From the NCBI RefSeq assembly GCF_900143285.1, contig NZ_FRDN01000009.1, positions 62,001 to 126,000 of the forward strand: 64,000 nt of DNA, written 5' to 3'. Within the stretch, counting starts at the first letter, position 1, and the number at the start of each line of letters is the position of its first letter. The notes under the pieces were generated by a model. That model had not been told where the DNA came from. It made no database searches and saw only the letters and a list, made by a program, of their open reading frames with translations. Source of the stretch: Desulfitobacterium chlororespirans DSM 11544. GTDB taxonomy: Bacteria; Bacillota; Desulfitobacteriia; Desulfitobacteriales; Desulfitobacteriaceae. Shown here piece by piece: positions 1 through 8,308 of the stretch. The translations under genes were made by a program, and so were the position numbers.

Positions 1-515
1 GCTGTCAGCCGGGCTTTAACGTCCTTGCGCCAGCTTCCCAGCAAAGTCAGGTAATCCTTGTAGGCCTCCCCATAGTGTTCTGCCAACTCGGCCCGAATCT
101 GCCGGGCGACAATGGGACTGCTCCCTCCCGTAGAGACAGCAATGCTTAAATCTCCCCGTTCCAATATGGAAGGCACAATAAACGTACATTTCTCCGGATC
201 ATCCACCACATTGATCAGACGAAAGGATTTTTGGGCATCTCCTGCCGCGGCGCTGTTAACCTCCTCGATTTCTGTACAGGAAAATACCAGCACCTCATCC
301 TGCAGATCATCGGCAGAATACTCCTTTTTCTTCCACAGACATCGTTCATCATCCACCAGTTCCACTAATTCAGGGTGAAGCTCGGGTGAGACGATACGAA
401 CGACAGCACCATGCTCCAGCAGGGTTTTCACCTTGCGCAAAGCGACTGTTCCTCCGCCCACGACTAAAACCGGCTTATTCTGCAACTCAACATAGATGGG
501 GTAATAATGTGACAC
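1..515 (-). CDS. Precorrin-2 dehydrogenase / sirohydrochlorin ferrochelatase, N-terminal part (runs off left edge)
   Basis: The minus strand is open from a GTG at 515 to the window edge, so the C-terminus is missing. The start of the protein reads as a short beta strand followed by a Rossmann loop, VVGGGTVALRKV at about residues 19-30, and later STGGSSPIVARQIR. Both are typical of the NAD-dependent enzyme that oxidises precorrin-2 to sirohydrochlorin for sirohaem (CysG N-terminal domain, Met8p, SirC). An in-frame TAA lies 8 codons upstream, so the GTG, preceded by a G-rich stretch, is the best start. It follows resB and ccsA on the same strand. This sirohaem/haem gene next to cytochrome c maturation genes fits a haem-supply block. 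Whether a chelatase or methyltransferase domain follows cannot be seen. Confidence 0.85.
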   Translation of the reverse strand, partial: MSHYYPIYVELQNKPVLVVGGGTVALRKVKTLLEHGAVVRIVSPELHPELVELVDDERCLWKKKEYSADDLQDEVLVFSCTEIEEVNSAAAGDAQKSFRLINVVDDPEKCTFIVPSILERGDLSIAVSTGGSSPIVARQIRAELAEHYGEAYKDYLTLLGSWRKDVKARLT

Positions 516-649
516 GTACAGCCCCCCGCTTCTTTTTTAGAACCCTTAAAATTTAAATCATTCTAATCACATCTTACAACGAAAATCCCAACTAAAAAAC
601 AAGCAATTTCTTATGGGATGATTAAGTGTTTTTATGAACAAGCTCTTCT

Positions 650-1501
650 TTAGGCATAAGAATGCAAGCCTGGAAGCAGGTAATTCACGCCAAAGAAAGT
701 AAACAACACAGCTGCAAAACCAATGATGGCCATCCAAGCCGCCCGTTTTCCTTTCCAGCCATACATCAAACGGGCATGGAGATAGGCTGCGTAGATAATC
801 CAAGTGATCAGGGACCAGGTCTCTTTGGGGTCCCAGGACCAGTAGGTGCCCCAGGCATAGTTAGCCCAAATAGCGCCCGTAACGATACATAGGGTCAACA
901 TAGGGAAGGCAAAGCCAATCATCTTATAAGCCAGTTCATCCAGAACATTTTCATGGGGAAAACGGCTGAGCCAGGTTTCTTTTTCATGCTTTTCATGAGA
1001 GCCGCCGGTTTTAAGCAAATACATTATTCCCAAACCGCAGGAAATAGCGAAGGCTCCATAAGCCAGCATAGCAGTGAACACATGGAAGGTCAACCACTGG
1101 CTTTTCAAGGCTGGTGGGATAGCTCCGGCCACTCTTTCTGAAGGGCCCATTTTCATGATGATAAACATCAGCAATATGAAGGTTACAGGCATGACAAAGC
1201 TGCCCAGAGCTTTAATCTTATAGCGGAACTCCGCAAAGATATAAATAATGACAATTCCCCAACAGAAGGTAAGAATAAATTCATAACCATTGGTTAATGG
1301 CGGCCGTTGCGTAATCACCCAGCGCAAAGCGATGGCCGCTGTATTGGCTATCAGTCCGATGATGGCAGCGAATGTACCCAGATGGGTAAAGACGTCCTTT
1401 TTAGCAGCCATTCCGATCCAATAGAAGACGGTGCTTCCTATGTAAGCTCCAACCATGATATAAAATAAAATGACTTCGAAATTTTCCATGGATCCGCCCA
1501 A
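650..1501 (-). CDS. ccsA: Cytochrome c biogenesis protein CcsA/ResC, haem-handling membrane subunit
   Basis: About 283 residues with roughly eight membrane helices. The tryptophan-rich WWD signature (WAWGTYWSWDPKETWSL) lies at about residues 212-231 and is the haem-presenting loop of system II cytochrome c synthetase. Flanking histidines in TFH (140) and YLH (242) are candidate haem ligands. The TTG at 1501 has AAAGGAG nine bases upstream; an ATG four codons later is less well placed. It lies 24 bp downstream of resB on the same strand, so the two probably form the ResB-ResC complex that moves haem across the membrane and attaches it to apocytochromes c. The usual third partner ResA (thioredoxin-like) is not visible beside them. 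Confidence 0.95.
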   Translation of the reverse strand: MGGSMENFEVILFYIMVGAYIGSTVFYWIGMAAKKDVFTHLGTFAAIIGLIANTAAIALRWVITQRPPLTNGYEFILTFCWGIVIIYIFAEFRYKIKALGSFVMPVTFILLMFIIMKMGPSERVAGAIPPALKSQWLTFHVFTAMLAYGAFAISCGLGIMYLLKTGGSHEKHEKETWLSRFPHENVLDELAYKMIGFAFPMLTLCIVTGAIWANYAWGTYWSWDPKETWSLITWIIYAAYLHARLMYGWKGKRAAWMAIIGFAAVLFTFFGVNYLLPGLHSYA

Positions 1502-1525
1502 CGATATCGACTCCTTTACACAAAA

Positions 1526-2830
1526 TTATGATATTCCTTCTACTTCAGCAACAATACGGTCGAACTCCTCTTTGGCTCCCATGCTCAGCTTTCCGATGTA
1601 AGCTCCCAAAGTCAGGGTTGCCTCTTGGGTCTCATGATTAGCCTCCAAAACGCCTGCAATCCGAACAGGCCGCCAATAGAAGGATAAAAGCAATCCCACC
1701 ATTAAAAGGCCGCTTCCCAGCCAAACAATCCCTACTCCAGGATCTTCTTTAATTTGTAATCCTGTGAATGCTATCGCTTTATCAAAGGTTATGGTATAGG
1801 CATCCTGGATGTTCTTGGATTCTCCCGGTGTGAGCTGCCCCATATCCAACTGCCTGTGCTCATCAAAAACCTGATAAAGGATCACGGACTCTTGAGGGCT
1901 TGTTTTCATGGCCGCCAGCACAAAGTAAAAATTGGTTCCCGGTGCATTGAAATAACCATACCCATTCTGGAGTGCTACAGGAAAGGTCTTATCACCCATT
2001 TCTACAGTAAATTGGGCTCCCGGTGCATAGCTGGATTGGTAGAAGGTTACACCCTTATAGGTCAAGGGATGATTCACAGAAATGGACTGGCGGTGAACCT
2101 CTGTACCTGATTCAATGATACTAAGATCGGTATACCAGTTATCCCTCTCCCCGCTGGGCAGAATCCTATCTTCCACCGAATTGATCTTAACCATAAAGTT
2201 TTCTTTTACTTGGCCTTTATAAAGGTCAATCTCCTGAATGGGAACCACGCTTCCCTCACCGGCCATCATATACCCTTTAAAGCCGGAGAGGGACCCGATC
2301 AGGGCACCAAGGATTAAGATCACAAAAGAAAGATGAGTGATGAAGGATCCCCAACTGCCCATGCGCCGCTTCTGCGCTGTAAAACTCCATTGCCCCTCGC
2401 CCGCTGATTCGGTAAGGCGAAAACCCTTCTTCTTAAGTACTTCCTGAGTTCTTTGTTTTAAGACATCTTCAGTCTGCCCAGATAGTTTGGCGCTAATCTT
2501 CTGAGGTAGACTGGACTTATCCAGGGGAGCCTCGGGATTAAATGTCAACTTATAGATTCCCCCAAAACGCTGTACACTACACACAATGAGATTAATACAA
2601 AGTAGACCTAATAAGAATTGAAACAAAGGTGAAGAATAGATATGGGTAAATCCTAAAGTTCTCCAAATCTCTGCAACTGCATGTGCTCCTTCGGGATCGA
2701 GAGATTCCTGTGGTACCAGAGTTCCTATCCCTGAGACCAAAGCAACGATTCCGAGTAATACCAACCCTGTTTTCATTGAGCTGAAGATGTCCCAAATTTT
2801 TTCAATCAATCCGTCAGACCTATTGCTCAT
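1526..2830 (-). CDS. resB: Cytochrome c biogenesis protein ResB (Ccs1)
   Basis: A 434-residue protein with the ResB architecture. Two N-terminal membrane helices (around residues 18-38 and 65-85) are followed by a third helix near 160-180, a long extracytoplasmic domain, and a last helix near 360-385. The opening segment WDIFSSMKTGLVLLGIVAL is typical of the family. ResB works with CcsA/ResC in covalent haem attachment to c-type cytochromes on the outer face of the membrane. The ATG has GGAGGT directly upstream. The 120-180 bp upstream of the start carry five contiguous 11-bp repeats (2952-3006) that may be regulator sites. Its presence implies c-type cytochromes encoded elsewhere, as none is seen in this window. 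Confidence 0.95.
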   Translation of the reverse strand: MSNRSDGLIEKIWDIFSSMKTGLVLLGIVALVSGIGTLVPQESLDPEGAHAVAEIWRTLGFTHIYSSPLFQFLLGLLCINLIVCSVQRFGGIYKLTFNPEAPLDKSSLPQKISAKLSGQTEDVLKQRTQEVLKKKGFRLTESAGEGQWSFTAQKRRMGSWGSFITHLSFVILILGALIGSLSGFKGYMMAGEGSVVPIQEIDLYKGQVKENFMVKINSVEDRILPSGERDNWYTDLSIIESGTEVHRQSISVNHPLTYKGVTFYQSSYAPGAQFTVEMGDKTFPVALQNGYGYFNAPGTNFYFVLAAMKTSPQESVILYQVFDEHRQLDMGQLTPGESKNIQDAYTITFDKAIAFTGLQIKEDPGVGIVWLGSGLLMVGLLLSFYWRPVRIAGVLEANHETQEATLTLGAYIGKLSMGAKEEFDRIVAEVEGIS

Positions 2831-2951
2831 AATAACCTCCAGTATAAATTATGGAATTATTCAAAGGATTATTTTATGTATTATTTTACTATATATTCTC
2901 AGGTTAGCCTAGGATGAAAGTTTGTTTCACAGAAAAATCACGATTCATTTA

Positions 2952-3006
2952 GGGTTTCCATAGGATTCCGTAAGGGTTTGTTAAGGGTTGAAAAAGGATT
3001 TGTTAA
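2952..3006 (-). repeat. Five contiguous 11-bp tandem repeats upstream of resB
   Basis: Read on the minus strand the units are TTAACAAATCC, TTTTTCAACCC, TTAACAAACCC, TTACGGAATCC and TATGGAAACCC, each exactly 11 bp with no gap. Eleven bp is about one helical turn. The layout of a 6-bp TTAACA-like box plus a 5-bp spacer resembles the direct repeats bound by OmpR/PhoP-type response regulators. No protein-coding sense is apparent here. The array sits 122-176 bp upstream of the resB start. The function is inferred. Confidence 0.6.
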
Positions 3007-3043
3007 GATTTCCCCCATTAAGTTACAAAAAGTACATAAAGTG

Positions 3044-3101
3044 CAAAAAAAGGAGGCAAAGCTCTTCAACCCTGATCAACGGCATTGCGAGCTTTGCCTC
3101 C
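3044..3101 (-). terminator. Rho-independent terminator after the nrfD-like gene
   Basis: Perfect 13-bp arms (GGAGGCAAAGCTC and GAGCTTTGCCTCC) at 3052-3064 and 3089-3101 flank a 24-base loop. On the minus strand the hairpin is followed by seven T. It lies 31 bp past the nrfD-like stop codon and separates that operon from resB. Confidence 0.85.
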
Positions 3102-3131
3102 CTATTCTATTCCTAATTTATAAATACTAAA

Positions 3132-4073
3132 CTACATTAAAGTACCGTTCCAAATAGGCAGTGCCGCGAAGATGACCACGTAGCGCAGCACAAACCCGCC
3201 CAGAACAACCAGAGCATCACTGAGAAGGAGAACATTGGCCAATCCTTGTCCTTGCTCTAAGGCTACGGTATTACCGCTTCCAGCCGCCGCATGAAGAGCA
3301 TGACCGGTATGAGCGGATTTGCCAAGTTTTCTGACTGCGAAAGCTGAGATCAGCAGAGGCACCACCAGTCCCAGTACCACAAGGAACAGCCAGAACCAAA
3401 GCGCCAGCCCGCCGGAAATGGCTTGAGCGGCAGAAGCGGCTTTCACCCCGCCACCGGCATTGGCCACGCTGAAGATAAAGGCGACGAGGATGATCTCAAC
3501 GCTGACCAGATAGAAGTGAAGTTTGGAAATCTTGTACTCGTCAGAATGTACGCCCTTATCAATGATATTGCTGACCAGGACCGTGATGGAAAGACCTGTC
3601 GAAATAGCAGAAACAACGAATAATACCGGCATAACATAGGTATTCCAGAAAGGAATCGCTTCAACCACGGCAACGAGCAAACCTGTGTAAGCGCAGGTCG
3701 AGAAAGCCAGCAGTGCTCCGAGGTGCTCTAACGCACTGGGAATCTCTTTTTTCTTCCAGACAAAGAACGCAACCACTAATCCCACACAGATGAAGAGGGC
3801 AAGAATATACACGCCCCAGGTCATGACTGAGGTGAAGTTGCTTAAAAGGCCAATCAGCAGCCAGGGTTTCCTTAATCCCTGACCCAAGTCAAATACTAAA
3901 AGCACTGTACCAAAGGCCACGATAGGAGCAGCTATGAAATATCCGGCCCGTTTTAAAGCAGGTGAGTTCCCTAACCAACCTCTCCCGGCAGCATAAGAAG
4001 TGAGGTATGCTCCGGCACCTAAACCACCTAAAAAGAGATATATGACGATTAACCATTCCCAATGAAGATGCAT
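3132..4073 (-). CDS. nrfD: NrfD/PsrC-like quinone-interacting membrane subunit
   Basis: A 313-residue protein of eight to nine hydrophobic segments, opening with MHLHWEWLIVIYLFLGGLGAG. The N-terminal LGGLGAGAYL stretch is typical of NrfD/PsrC membrane anchors, which exchange electrons between (mena)quinone and an iron-sulfur subunit. The start ATG has GGAGGAGG upstream. It follows the four-cluster ferredoxin gene by 22 bp, and a strong terminator follows it, so the transcript seems to hold only these two genes. Family members usually work with a molybdopterin or multihaem catalytic subunit, and none is present nearby. The pair may therefore serve a catalytic subunit encoded elsewhere or connect quinones to another carrier. 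The exact substrate is unknown. Confidence 0.85.
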   Translation of the reverse strand: MHLHWEWLIVIYLFLGGLGAGAYLTSYAAGRGWLGNSPALKRAGYFIAAPIVAFGTVLLVFDLGQGLRKPWLLIGLLSNFTSVMTWGVYILALFICVGLVVAFFVWKKKEIPSALEHLGALLAFSTCAYTGLLVAVVEAIPFWNTYVMPVLFVVSAISTGLSITVLVSNIIDKGVHSDEYKISKLHFYLVSVEIILVAFIFSVANAGGGVKAASAAQAISGGLALWFWLFLVVLGLVVPLLISAFAVRKLGKSAHTGHALHAAAGSGNTVALEQGQGLANVLLLSDALVVLGGFVLRYVVIFAALPIWNGTLM

Positions 4074-4095
4074 GTTTTTTCCTCCTCCTTATTCC

Positions 4096-4779
4096 TTATA
4101 CCTTCGGGATAATCACTAATGAAGGATTGGTGATGCTGGCCGGCGGCAGACCATTGATTTCCGGAGCTACAGCGCCGGGAGTTTTTCTCAGTTCAGTAAT
4201 ATCCCCATAGGTTAATGCACCGGTCGGACATGCGGATACACAGGCAGGTTTGCCCCCTTGGTCCTGAATCTCGGCACAGAAACTGCATTTCGTTACTGCT
4301 CCGGTACCGGACTTAACAAACTGTGGTGCATGGTAAGGGCAGGCATAGAGGCAATAGGCACAGCCCACGCATTTCTTCGTATTATGGGCTACGATACCGT
4401 CTTTATCCCGTTTCGTATAGGCTTTGACAGGACATACTGTCATACAGGCAGGATCGGCACAGTGGTTGCAACTCATAGAGAGATACACCTTGTTGCTTGC
4501 CGGCTCTGCTACATATACCTTACGCCATTCGGCACCGGGCTCCCATTTGTTCGTTTCTTTACATGCTTTGGCGCACAACTTACAATTAATGCATTTTGTT
4601 TGGTCATACATAAAACCTAATTGCTTGGATTCACTCGACTCTGTTCCTGCAGCTTTAACACTCGCTTCTTTCAAACTTCCCATCGGCACACCAACTGCCA
4701 CGGCAGCTGCGGTTAAAGCCCCGATTTTTAAAGCTGTACGACGTGTTAATTTTACATCGAGCTTTGACACATGGAACAA
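4096..4779 (-). CDS. Tat-exported 4x[4Fe-4S] ferredoxin subunit, NrfC/DmsB-like
   Basis: A 227-residue protein with a twin-arginine leader (TRRTALKIGALTAAAVAVG, residues 12-30) and four cysteine groups. These are CINCKLCAKAC, CNHCADPACMTVC, CVGCAYCLYAC and CSFC with a following CVSAC, enough for four [4Fe-4S] clusters as in NrfC, PsrB and DmsB. It should sit on the outer membrane face and pass electrons between the NrfD-like partner just downstream and a missing catalytic subunit. The Tat leader agrees with tatA and tatC a few kb upstream. The ATG has AAAGGGG 9 bases upstream. A four-cluster subunit with its own Tat leader is normal for NrfC but not for DmsB, which travels with DmsA, and this favours the NrfC type. 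Confidence 0.85.
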   Translation of the reverse strand: MFHVSKLDVKLTRRTALKIGALTAAAVAVGVPMGSLKEASVKAAGTESSESKQLGFMYDQTKCINCKLCAKACKETNKWEPGAEWRKVYVAEPASNKVYLSMSCNHCADPACMTVCPVKAYTKRDKDGIVAHNTKKCVGCAYCLYACPYHAPQFVKSGTGAVTKCSFCAEIQDQGGKPACVSACPTGALTYGDITELRKTPGAVAPEINGLPPASITNPSLVIIPKV

Positions 4780-4894
4780 CCCCTTTCTCTAATTCCCTCT
4801 AGTACTTACCCATTTTTTCACACAAAAAGCTCCGGCATATCCTATTTATTTATTAGTTCATAACCTCTGCCTTTGCTTCTTGTCTTCGTAATAA

Positions 4895-4922
4895 AGAATA
4901 CCATAGAAATTATTTATTGCAA
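4895..4922 (-). promoter_or_regulatory. Candidate sigma-A promoter for the nrfC/nrfD-like genes
   Basis: On the minus strand TTGCAA (4917-4922), 16 bases, then TATTCT (4895-4900), about 115 bp before the nrfC-like start. It is the best match in the 320-bp gap between this gene and hepT. The rest of the gap is AT-rich with no clear FNR or CRP palindrome. Moderate match only. Confidence 0.4.
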
Positions 4923-4996
4923 AGTATTAGCTTTCGGTAATTTTTGCATTCTCATTATTATTTCACTAAAAATTCACAATTATATACCTATCGAAA

Positions 4997-5037
4997 AGAC
5001 CGAAGTCCATCAACTCCAGGCTGATTTCTTTCGGTCT
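4997..5037 (-). terminator. Probable terminator after hepT
   Basis: Inverted arms AGACCGAA (4997-5004) and TTCGGTCT (5030-5037) lie about 63 bp past the hepT stop and are followed on the minus strand by TTTTC. The loop is long (25 bases), so it is weaker than the other terminators here. Confidence 0.5.
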
Positions 5038-5099
5038 CAGTGTTCATTGGGGCAAGTTAGATGCAAGTGCAATAAATTTTACCTATCTTTAAATATACC

Positions 5100-6068
5100 C
5101 TAAAACTTGCGTTCCTTCACAAAATAAGCCAAATCCACGAGAGCTTTCCGGGTCGGCACATTGGGCAGCTCTTGAAGGTAAGAATTGGCTTTACTTATAT
5201 ATAAGTCCACATAATGCATGGAGTCAGCAATTGCTCCGGAGTCCTTGATCATTTTAATGGCCTCTCTGACGTCATCGTCATCCTTCTCCGGTTTGGCCAG
5301 CAATCCATGCAAGCGCTCCCTCTCCCCGGATTGATGCAGGGCAAGAATCAAAGGCAGGGTCATAATTCCTTGACGGATATCTCCTCCCACAGGCTTGCCC
5401 AGTTCGGAGGCTTCAGCAGTGACATCCAGGACATCATCAACGATTTGAAAAGCCATACCCAGGGCGTGTCCATAAGCACCCAGAGCCCAAACTTCTCTCC
5501 GCGGGGCAGAAGAAACCAGAGCACCCAGTTTGCAGCTGGCGGAAATAAGCATGGCCGTTTTACGCTTAATACGATAATAATACTGTTTCAAGTTCTGATT
5601 GACATCATTGGAAGCCTTAATCTGTTGGATTTCTCCCTGACTCATTTCCACACTGACTTCAGCAAGAATCTTTGACACTTCAGGATGATTAATCTGAGCA
5701 AGCAGCTCCAGCGCTTTAGCCAATAGGTAATCCCCGGTAGCAATCGAAACTACATTTCCCCATTTTGCCTTAACTGTGGGCCGCCCCCGCCGGGTCATTG
5801 ACGCATCCACTACATCGTCATGAACCAGAGTGGCCATGTGAATCAATTCTAAAGCCATAGCCACCGGAAGGAGCCTGTCAATGGGATAGCCATAGAATTT
5901 TCCTGCTAAAAGGGTAAAAGCCGGGCGCAACCGCTTCCCACCGGCTTCCAATAGTTGAACAGCGGATTGATCCAGTATAGGAAAATCTGTTTTTATATAA
6001 GCATGAAGTTCTTTCTCAACCCTCTGCAGATCGGAGTTGATTTGGTTAAAAAGCCAAAGTTGTTTCAA
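5100..6068 (-). CDS. hepT: Polyprenyl diphosphate synthase (catalytic, heptaprenyl-type)
   Basis: Both aspartate-rich motifs of trans-prenyl synthases are intact: DDVVD at residues 84-88 and DDVLD at 211-215. The basic GGKRLRP (43-49) and RRGRPT (93-98) are also present. The enzyme condenses isopentenyl diphosphate to build the menaquinone side chain. An upstream ATG at 6146 is open but overlaps tatA. A TTG at 6068 with AGGTG spacing gives 322 residues, the usual family length, and is preferred. It closes an operon with tatA, tatC and a prenyl-synthase-like protein lacking catalytic aspartates. Two-component heptaprenyl synthases pair a catalytic HepT with a non-catalytic HepS, so the partner could be that upstream gene. 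Chain length cannot be told from sequence. Confidence 0.9.
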   Translation of the reverse strand: MKQLWLFNQINSDLQRVEKELHAYIKTDFPILDQSAVQLLEAGGKRLRPAFTLLAGKFYGYPIDRLLPVAMALELIHMATLVHDDVVDASMTRRGRPTVKAKWGNVVSIATGDYLLAKALELLAQINHPEVSKILAEVSVEMSQGEIQQIKASNDVNQNLKQYYYRIKRKTAMLISASCKLGALVSSAPRREVWALGAYGHALGMAFQIVDDVLDVTAEASELGKPVGGDIRQGIMTLPLILALHQSGERERLHGLLAKPEKDDDDVREAIKMIKDSGAIADSMHYVDLYISKANSYLQELPNVPTRKALVDLAYFVKERKF

Positions 6069-6090
6069 TCTTGGTTCACCTGCTTGCACC

Positions 6091-6495
6091 CTATTTTTCG
6101 TAGGACACCATGTCTTGTGGGAGTTCCGCAAGAGGATCCTCATCATAGGTTAATAATTCTTCGTCATCTTTATTGGGTGTTGCATTCTCATCGCTTGGCG
6201 TATCTGCAGCTTCCGGTGTAACCGCTGCAACAGTTGAAGGGGCTGCAGCTGCCGTCTTTTTTTCTTCCTGGCTGCTTTTCTTAGGCGCCGGGGTTTTCAA
6301 TGTGTCATCTAAGGTCTTCTTGAGGACATTGCTGGGAGTATTCACAGCATCCTGAAATTCTTTCGTCATATCTCCGGCAATTTTCTTAACCTCAAAAACC
6401 ACCTTTCCAATGGCACGAGCCACATCGGGAAGGTCTTCTGGGCCGAATAATACCAAGGCGATAACCATTAATATAATAAGTTCATTAAAACTCAT
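6091..6495 (-). CDS. tatA: Sec-independent (Tat) translocase subunit TatA/TatB type
   Basis: A 134-residue protein with the Tat layout: a short N-terminal membrane helix (ELIILMVIALVLFGPEDLP, residues 5-23), the FGPEDLP hinge, then an amphipathic helix (DVARAIGKVVFEVKK), and a long acidic, alanine/proline-rich tail. The tail is longer than in Bacillus TatA proteins (60-70 residues) and similar to TatB length. With only one TatA-like gene in the cluster it may serve both roles. It lies 12 bp downstream of tatC. The window encodes Tat substrates (the NrfC-like ferredoxin and the hydrogenase small subunit), so the job fits the surroundings. GGGGGG lies just before the ATG. Confidence 0.9.
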   Translation of the reverse strand: MSFNELIILMVIALVLFGPEDLPDVARAIGKVVFEVKKIAGDMTKEFQDAVNTPSNVLKKTLDDTLKTPAPKKSSQEEKKTAAAAPSTVAAVTPEAADTPSDENATPNKDDEELLTYDEDPLAELPQDMVSYEK

Positions 6496-6507
6496 CTCTT
6501 ACCCCCC

Positions 6508-7260
6508 CTATCCTTCCAGTGCTTTCTCTCGTTTTCGTGCCACAATATAACCGAGCCAAATACTGGCCTCATACAACATATAGGTAGGCAGCACCATTAG
6601 TCCCTGAGTCATAATTTCAGGAGTAGGTGAAATGAGCATTGTCACCACTACAATCCCAAAGAAGGCATACTTCCTCTTTTTAGCCAGGCTATCCGGGGAG
6701 AGGACGCCAATACGAATCAAAAGCAGCAAGATAACAGGAAGTTGAAAAATCAAACCAAAGCTTAAAAGAAAACGTATAATAAAGGATAAATACGAAGCTT
6801 TTGTCACCAGAGTAGTTGAACTTACAACGGCTTGGCCAGTAAAAAGCAGGAATTTAAGCCCGATAGGGATGACAAAGAAAAAAGCAAAGGCTATACCGGC
6901 TAACATCAAGATAACGGAGCTGGGTACAATCATATAAAGGTATTTTTTTTCATTTTGCTTCAAAGCCGGGAGAACAAAACTCCAAATCTGCCAGATAATT
7001 ATTGGCAAAGCAATGACTACCCCTACGACAATGGATACTTTCAGCTTAACCATGATGGGTTCCATGGGGGTAGTTGTGATTAATTCTATGCCCAGTTGAA
7101 TCACTGGATTGGCAAGGAAGGCGTAAACCTGATCGCTGTATATCCATCCGACAACCGTACCTAAAATGATTCCGTATGCTGCAAATAAGAAAACTTTGCG
7201 TAATGCGCTAATATGCTCCATAAGCGGCATATTTTCGTCCACACGTTTCCGCCTGCGCAT
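6508..7260 (-). CDS. tatC: Sec-independent (Tat) translocase subunit TatC
   Basis: A 250-residue, six-helix membrane protein starting with the conserved MPLMEHISALRKV region (residues 12-24). HI-ALR matches the family's HL-ELR motif that receives twin-arginine signals. The second conserved block has SFVLPALKQNEKK. The ATG at 7260 has GGAAGGA nine bases before it, better placed than the GTG two codons upstream. It is in one operon with tatA, a prenyl synthase and a prenyl-synthase-like gene. The pairing of Tat with menaquinone genes matches a cell that exports cofactor-bearing respiratory proteins. Confidence 0.95.
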   Translation of the reverse strand: MRRRKRVDENMPLMEHISALRKVFLFAAYGIILGTVVGWIYSDQVYAFLANPVIQLGIELITTTPMEPIMVKLKVSIVVGVVIALPIIIWQIWSFVLPALKQNEKKYLYMIVPSSVILMLAGIAFAFFFVIPIGLKFLLFTGQAVVSSTTLVTKASYLSFIIRFLLSFGLIFQLPVILLLLIRIGVLSPDSLAKKRKYAFFGIVVVTMLISPTPEIMTQGLMVLPTYMLYEASIWLGYIVARKREKALEG

Positions 7261-7386
7261 CCCCACACATCCTTCCCATAATCCTTCTACTTTTATTCAG
7301 CACGCATTTTTAAAATAATTGCGACTTCTAAGTTCTCTTCAATTTTAGCACGGAATTGCTTTGCTGACAAAGACAACCCTGTTTTG

Positions 7387-8142
7387 CTATCTATAATTCA
7401 ACTCCAGAATTTTAACCTGTACATGACTTTCAATATAATCGATTAATTGATTTAAAGAATGATTTCTGTGCTCAGGGAGCTCCCGAAGAATAGTTCTGGC
7501 CTCAGTCAGCGCAAAGTCAACCACCCCGCCCGGCCTTCGTTCTTGAGATGCCGCCCAGGCAATCCCTAAATTCCAGCCTATGGTCTCACATTGCTCCTGC
7601 ACCTTCAGCGGACAGCCGGCCAGCTCCGCCCCCAACCGTGCCGCAAGGCCGGTCAGAGATGCTCTTTCCATCTCAATAGTTCTTATATATTCGCCATCAC
7701 TTACTTTTTTATCCCTCGACAACCAACGGATGATTGCTCCTTGATTCATATTTTCAATAACCTTAGCCAAAGGGGCCAGGAAATGAAGCATTTTCTCTTT
7801 ACACAAACTCAGGAAAAACTTTCCATAAAGAAAATCTCCCACAAGAACCGGAAATTGTCGTTTACTTTCTTCCAGATCCGGATCATCCTTCATCAGGCGA
7901 TGAACCTGATCGGCCATAAATATGTATTGAAGGATTGTGGCCAGGCCAATAGCTGAACGGGCGGCGCCGCCAAAGGTTTGGCTCACAGCAAGGACAATAA
8001 GCGGGCAGGCGTTATTCTCAAGTTCACCAAAATTCAATTCCACAAGTTCGTCAAATTCAGCAGCCTTGAGCTTGATTTCACGTCGAAGGGTTCTTTTTAT
8101 TTCTTCAAGCTCCTCCTTGAAGTGTTCAGACAGTAGCAACAA
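7387..8142 (-). CDS. Polyprenyl-synthase-like protein without catalytic aspartates (possible HepS-type regulatory subunit)
   Basis: A 251-residue protein not recognised by catalytic motifs, but it keeps the prenyl synthase skeleton. ACPLIVLAVSQTFGG (46-60) is like the RPAFTLLAGKFYG of hepT. VGDFLYGKFFLSL (101-113) is like TGDYLLAKALELL. GWNLGIAWAASQ (189-200) is like HALGMAFQIVDD. Both DDxxD boxes are gone: the first position reads MADQVHRL and the second ASQERRPGG. It cannot bind diphosphate-Mg in the usual way. It is the first gene of the operon ending with the intact hepT, which suggests a non-catalytic partner that sets chain length or stability, as the small subunit of two-component hexa/heptaprenyl synthases does. 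It starts at TTG 8142 with AAGGAG eight bases upstream. Confidence 0.65.
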   Translation of the reverse strand: MLLLSEHFKEELEEIKRTLRREIKLKAAEFDELVELNFGELENNACPLIVLAVSQTFGGAARSAIGLATILQYIFMADQVHRLMKDDPDLEESKRQFPVLVGDFLYGKFFLSLCKEKMLHFLAPLAKVIENMNQGAIIRWLSRDKKVSDGEYIRTIEMERASLTGLAARLGAELAGCPLKVQEQCETIGWNLGIAWAASQERRPGGVVDFALTEARTILRELPEHRNHSLNQLIDYIESHVQVKILELNYR

Positions 8143-8308
8143 GGCAATCTCTCCTTAATATTTGAGGCTAATCTAAGTAATATTCGAGGCTTTTCATCAA
8201 AATCCTGCCCCTATCAAGGTTCCAAGGATCAATAACATTATTTTTTACAAGTTCATATAAATCATCCCGCAATTACTTAGCAAATATTGACATTCCATCA
8301 TTCAAAAC

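Noticed and set aside
6069-6146. Upstream extension of hepT to the ATG at 6146
   Set aside because: It overlaps the end of tatA and adds sequence unlike the family; the TTG at 6068 with an AGGTG site gives the normal length.
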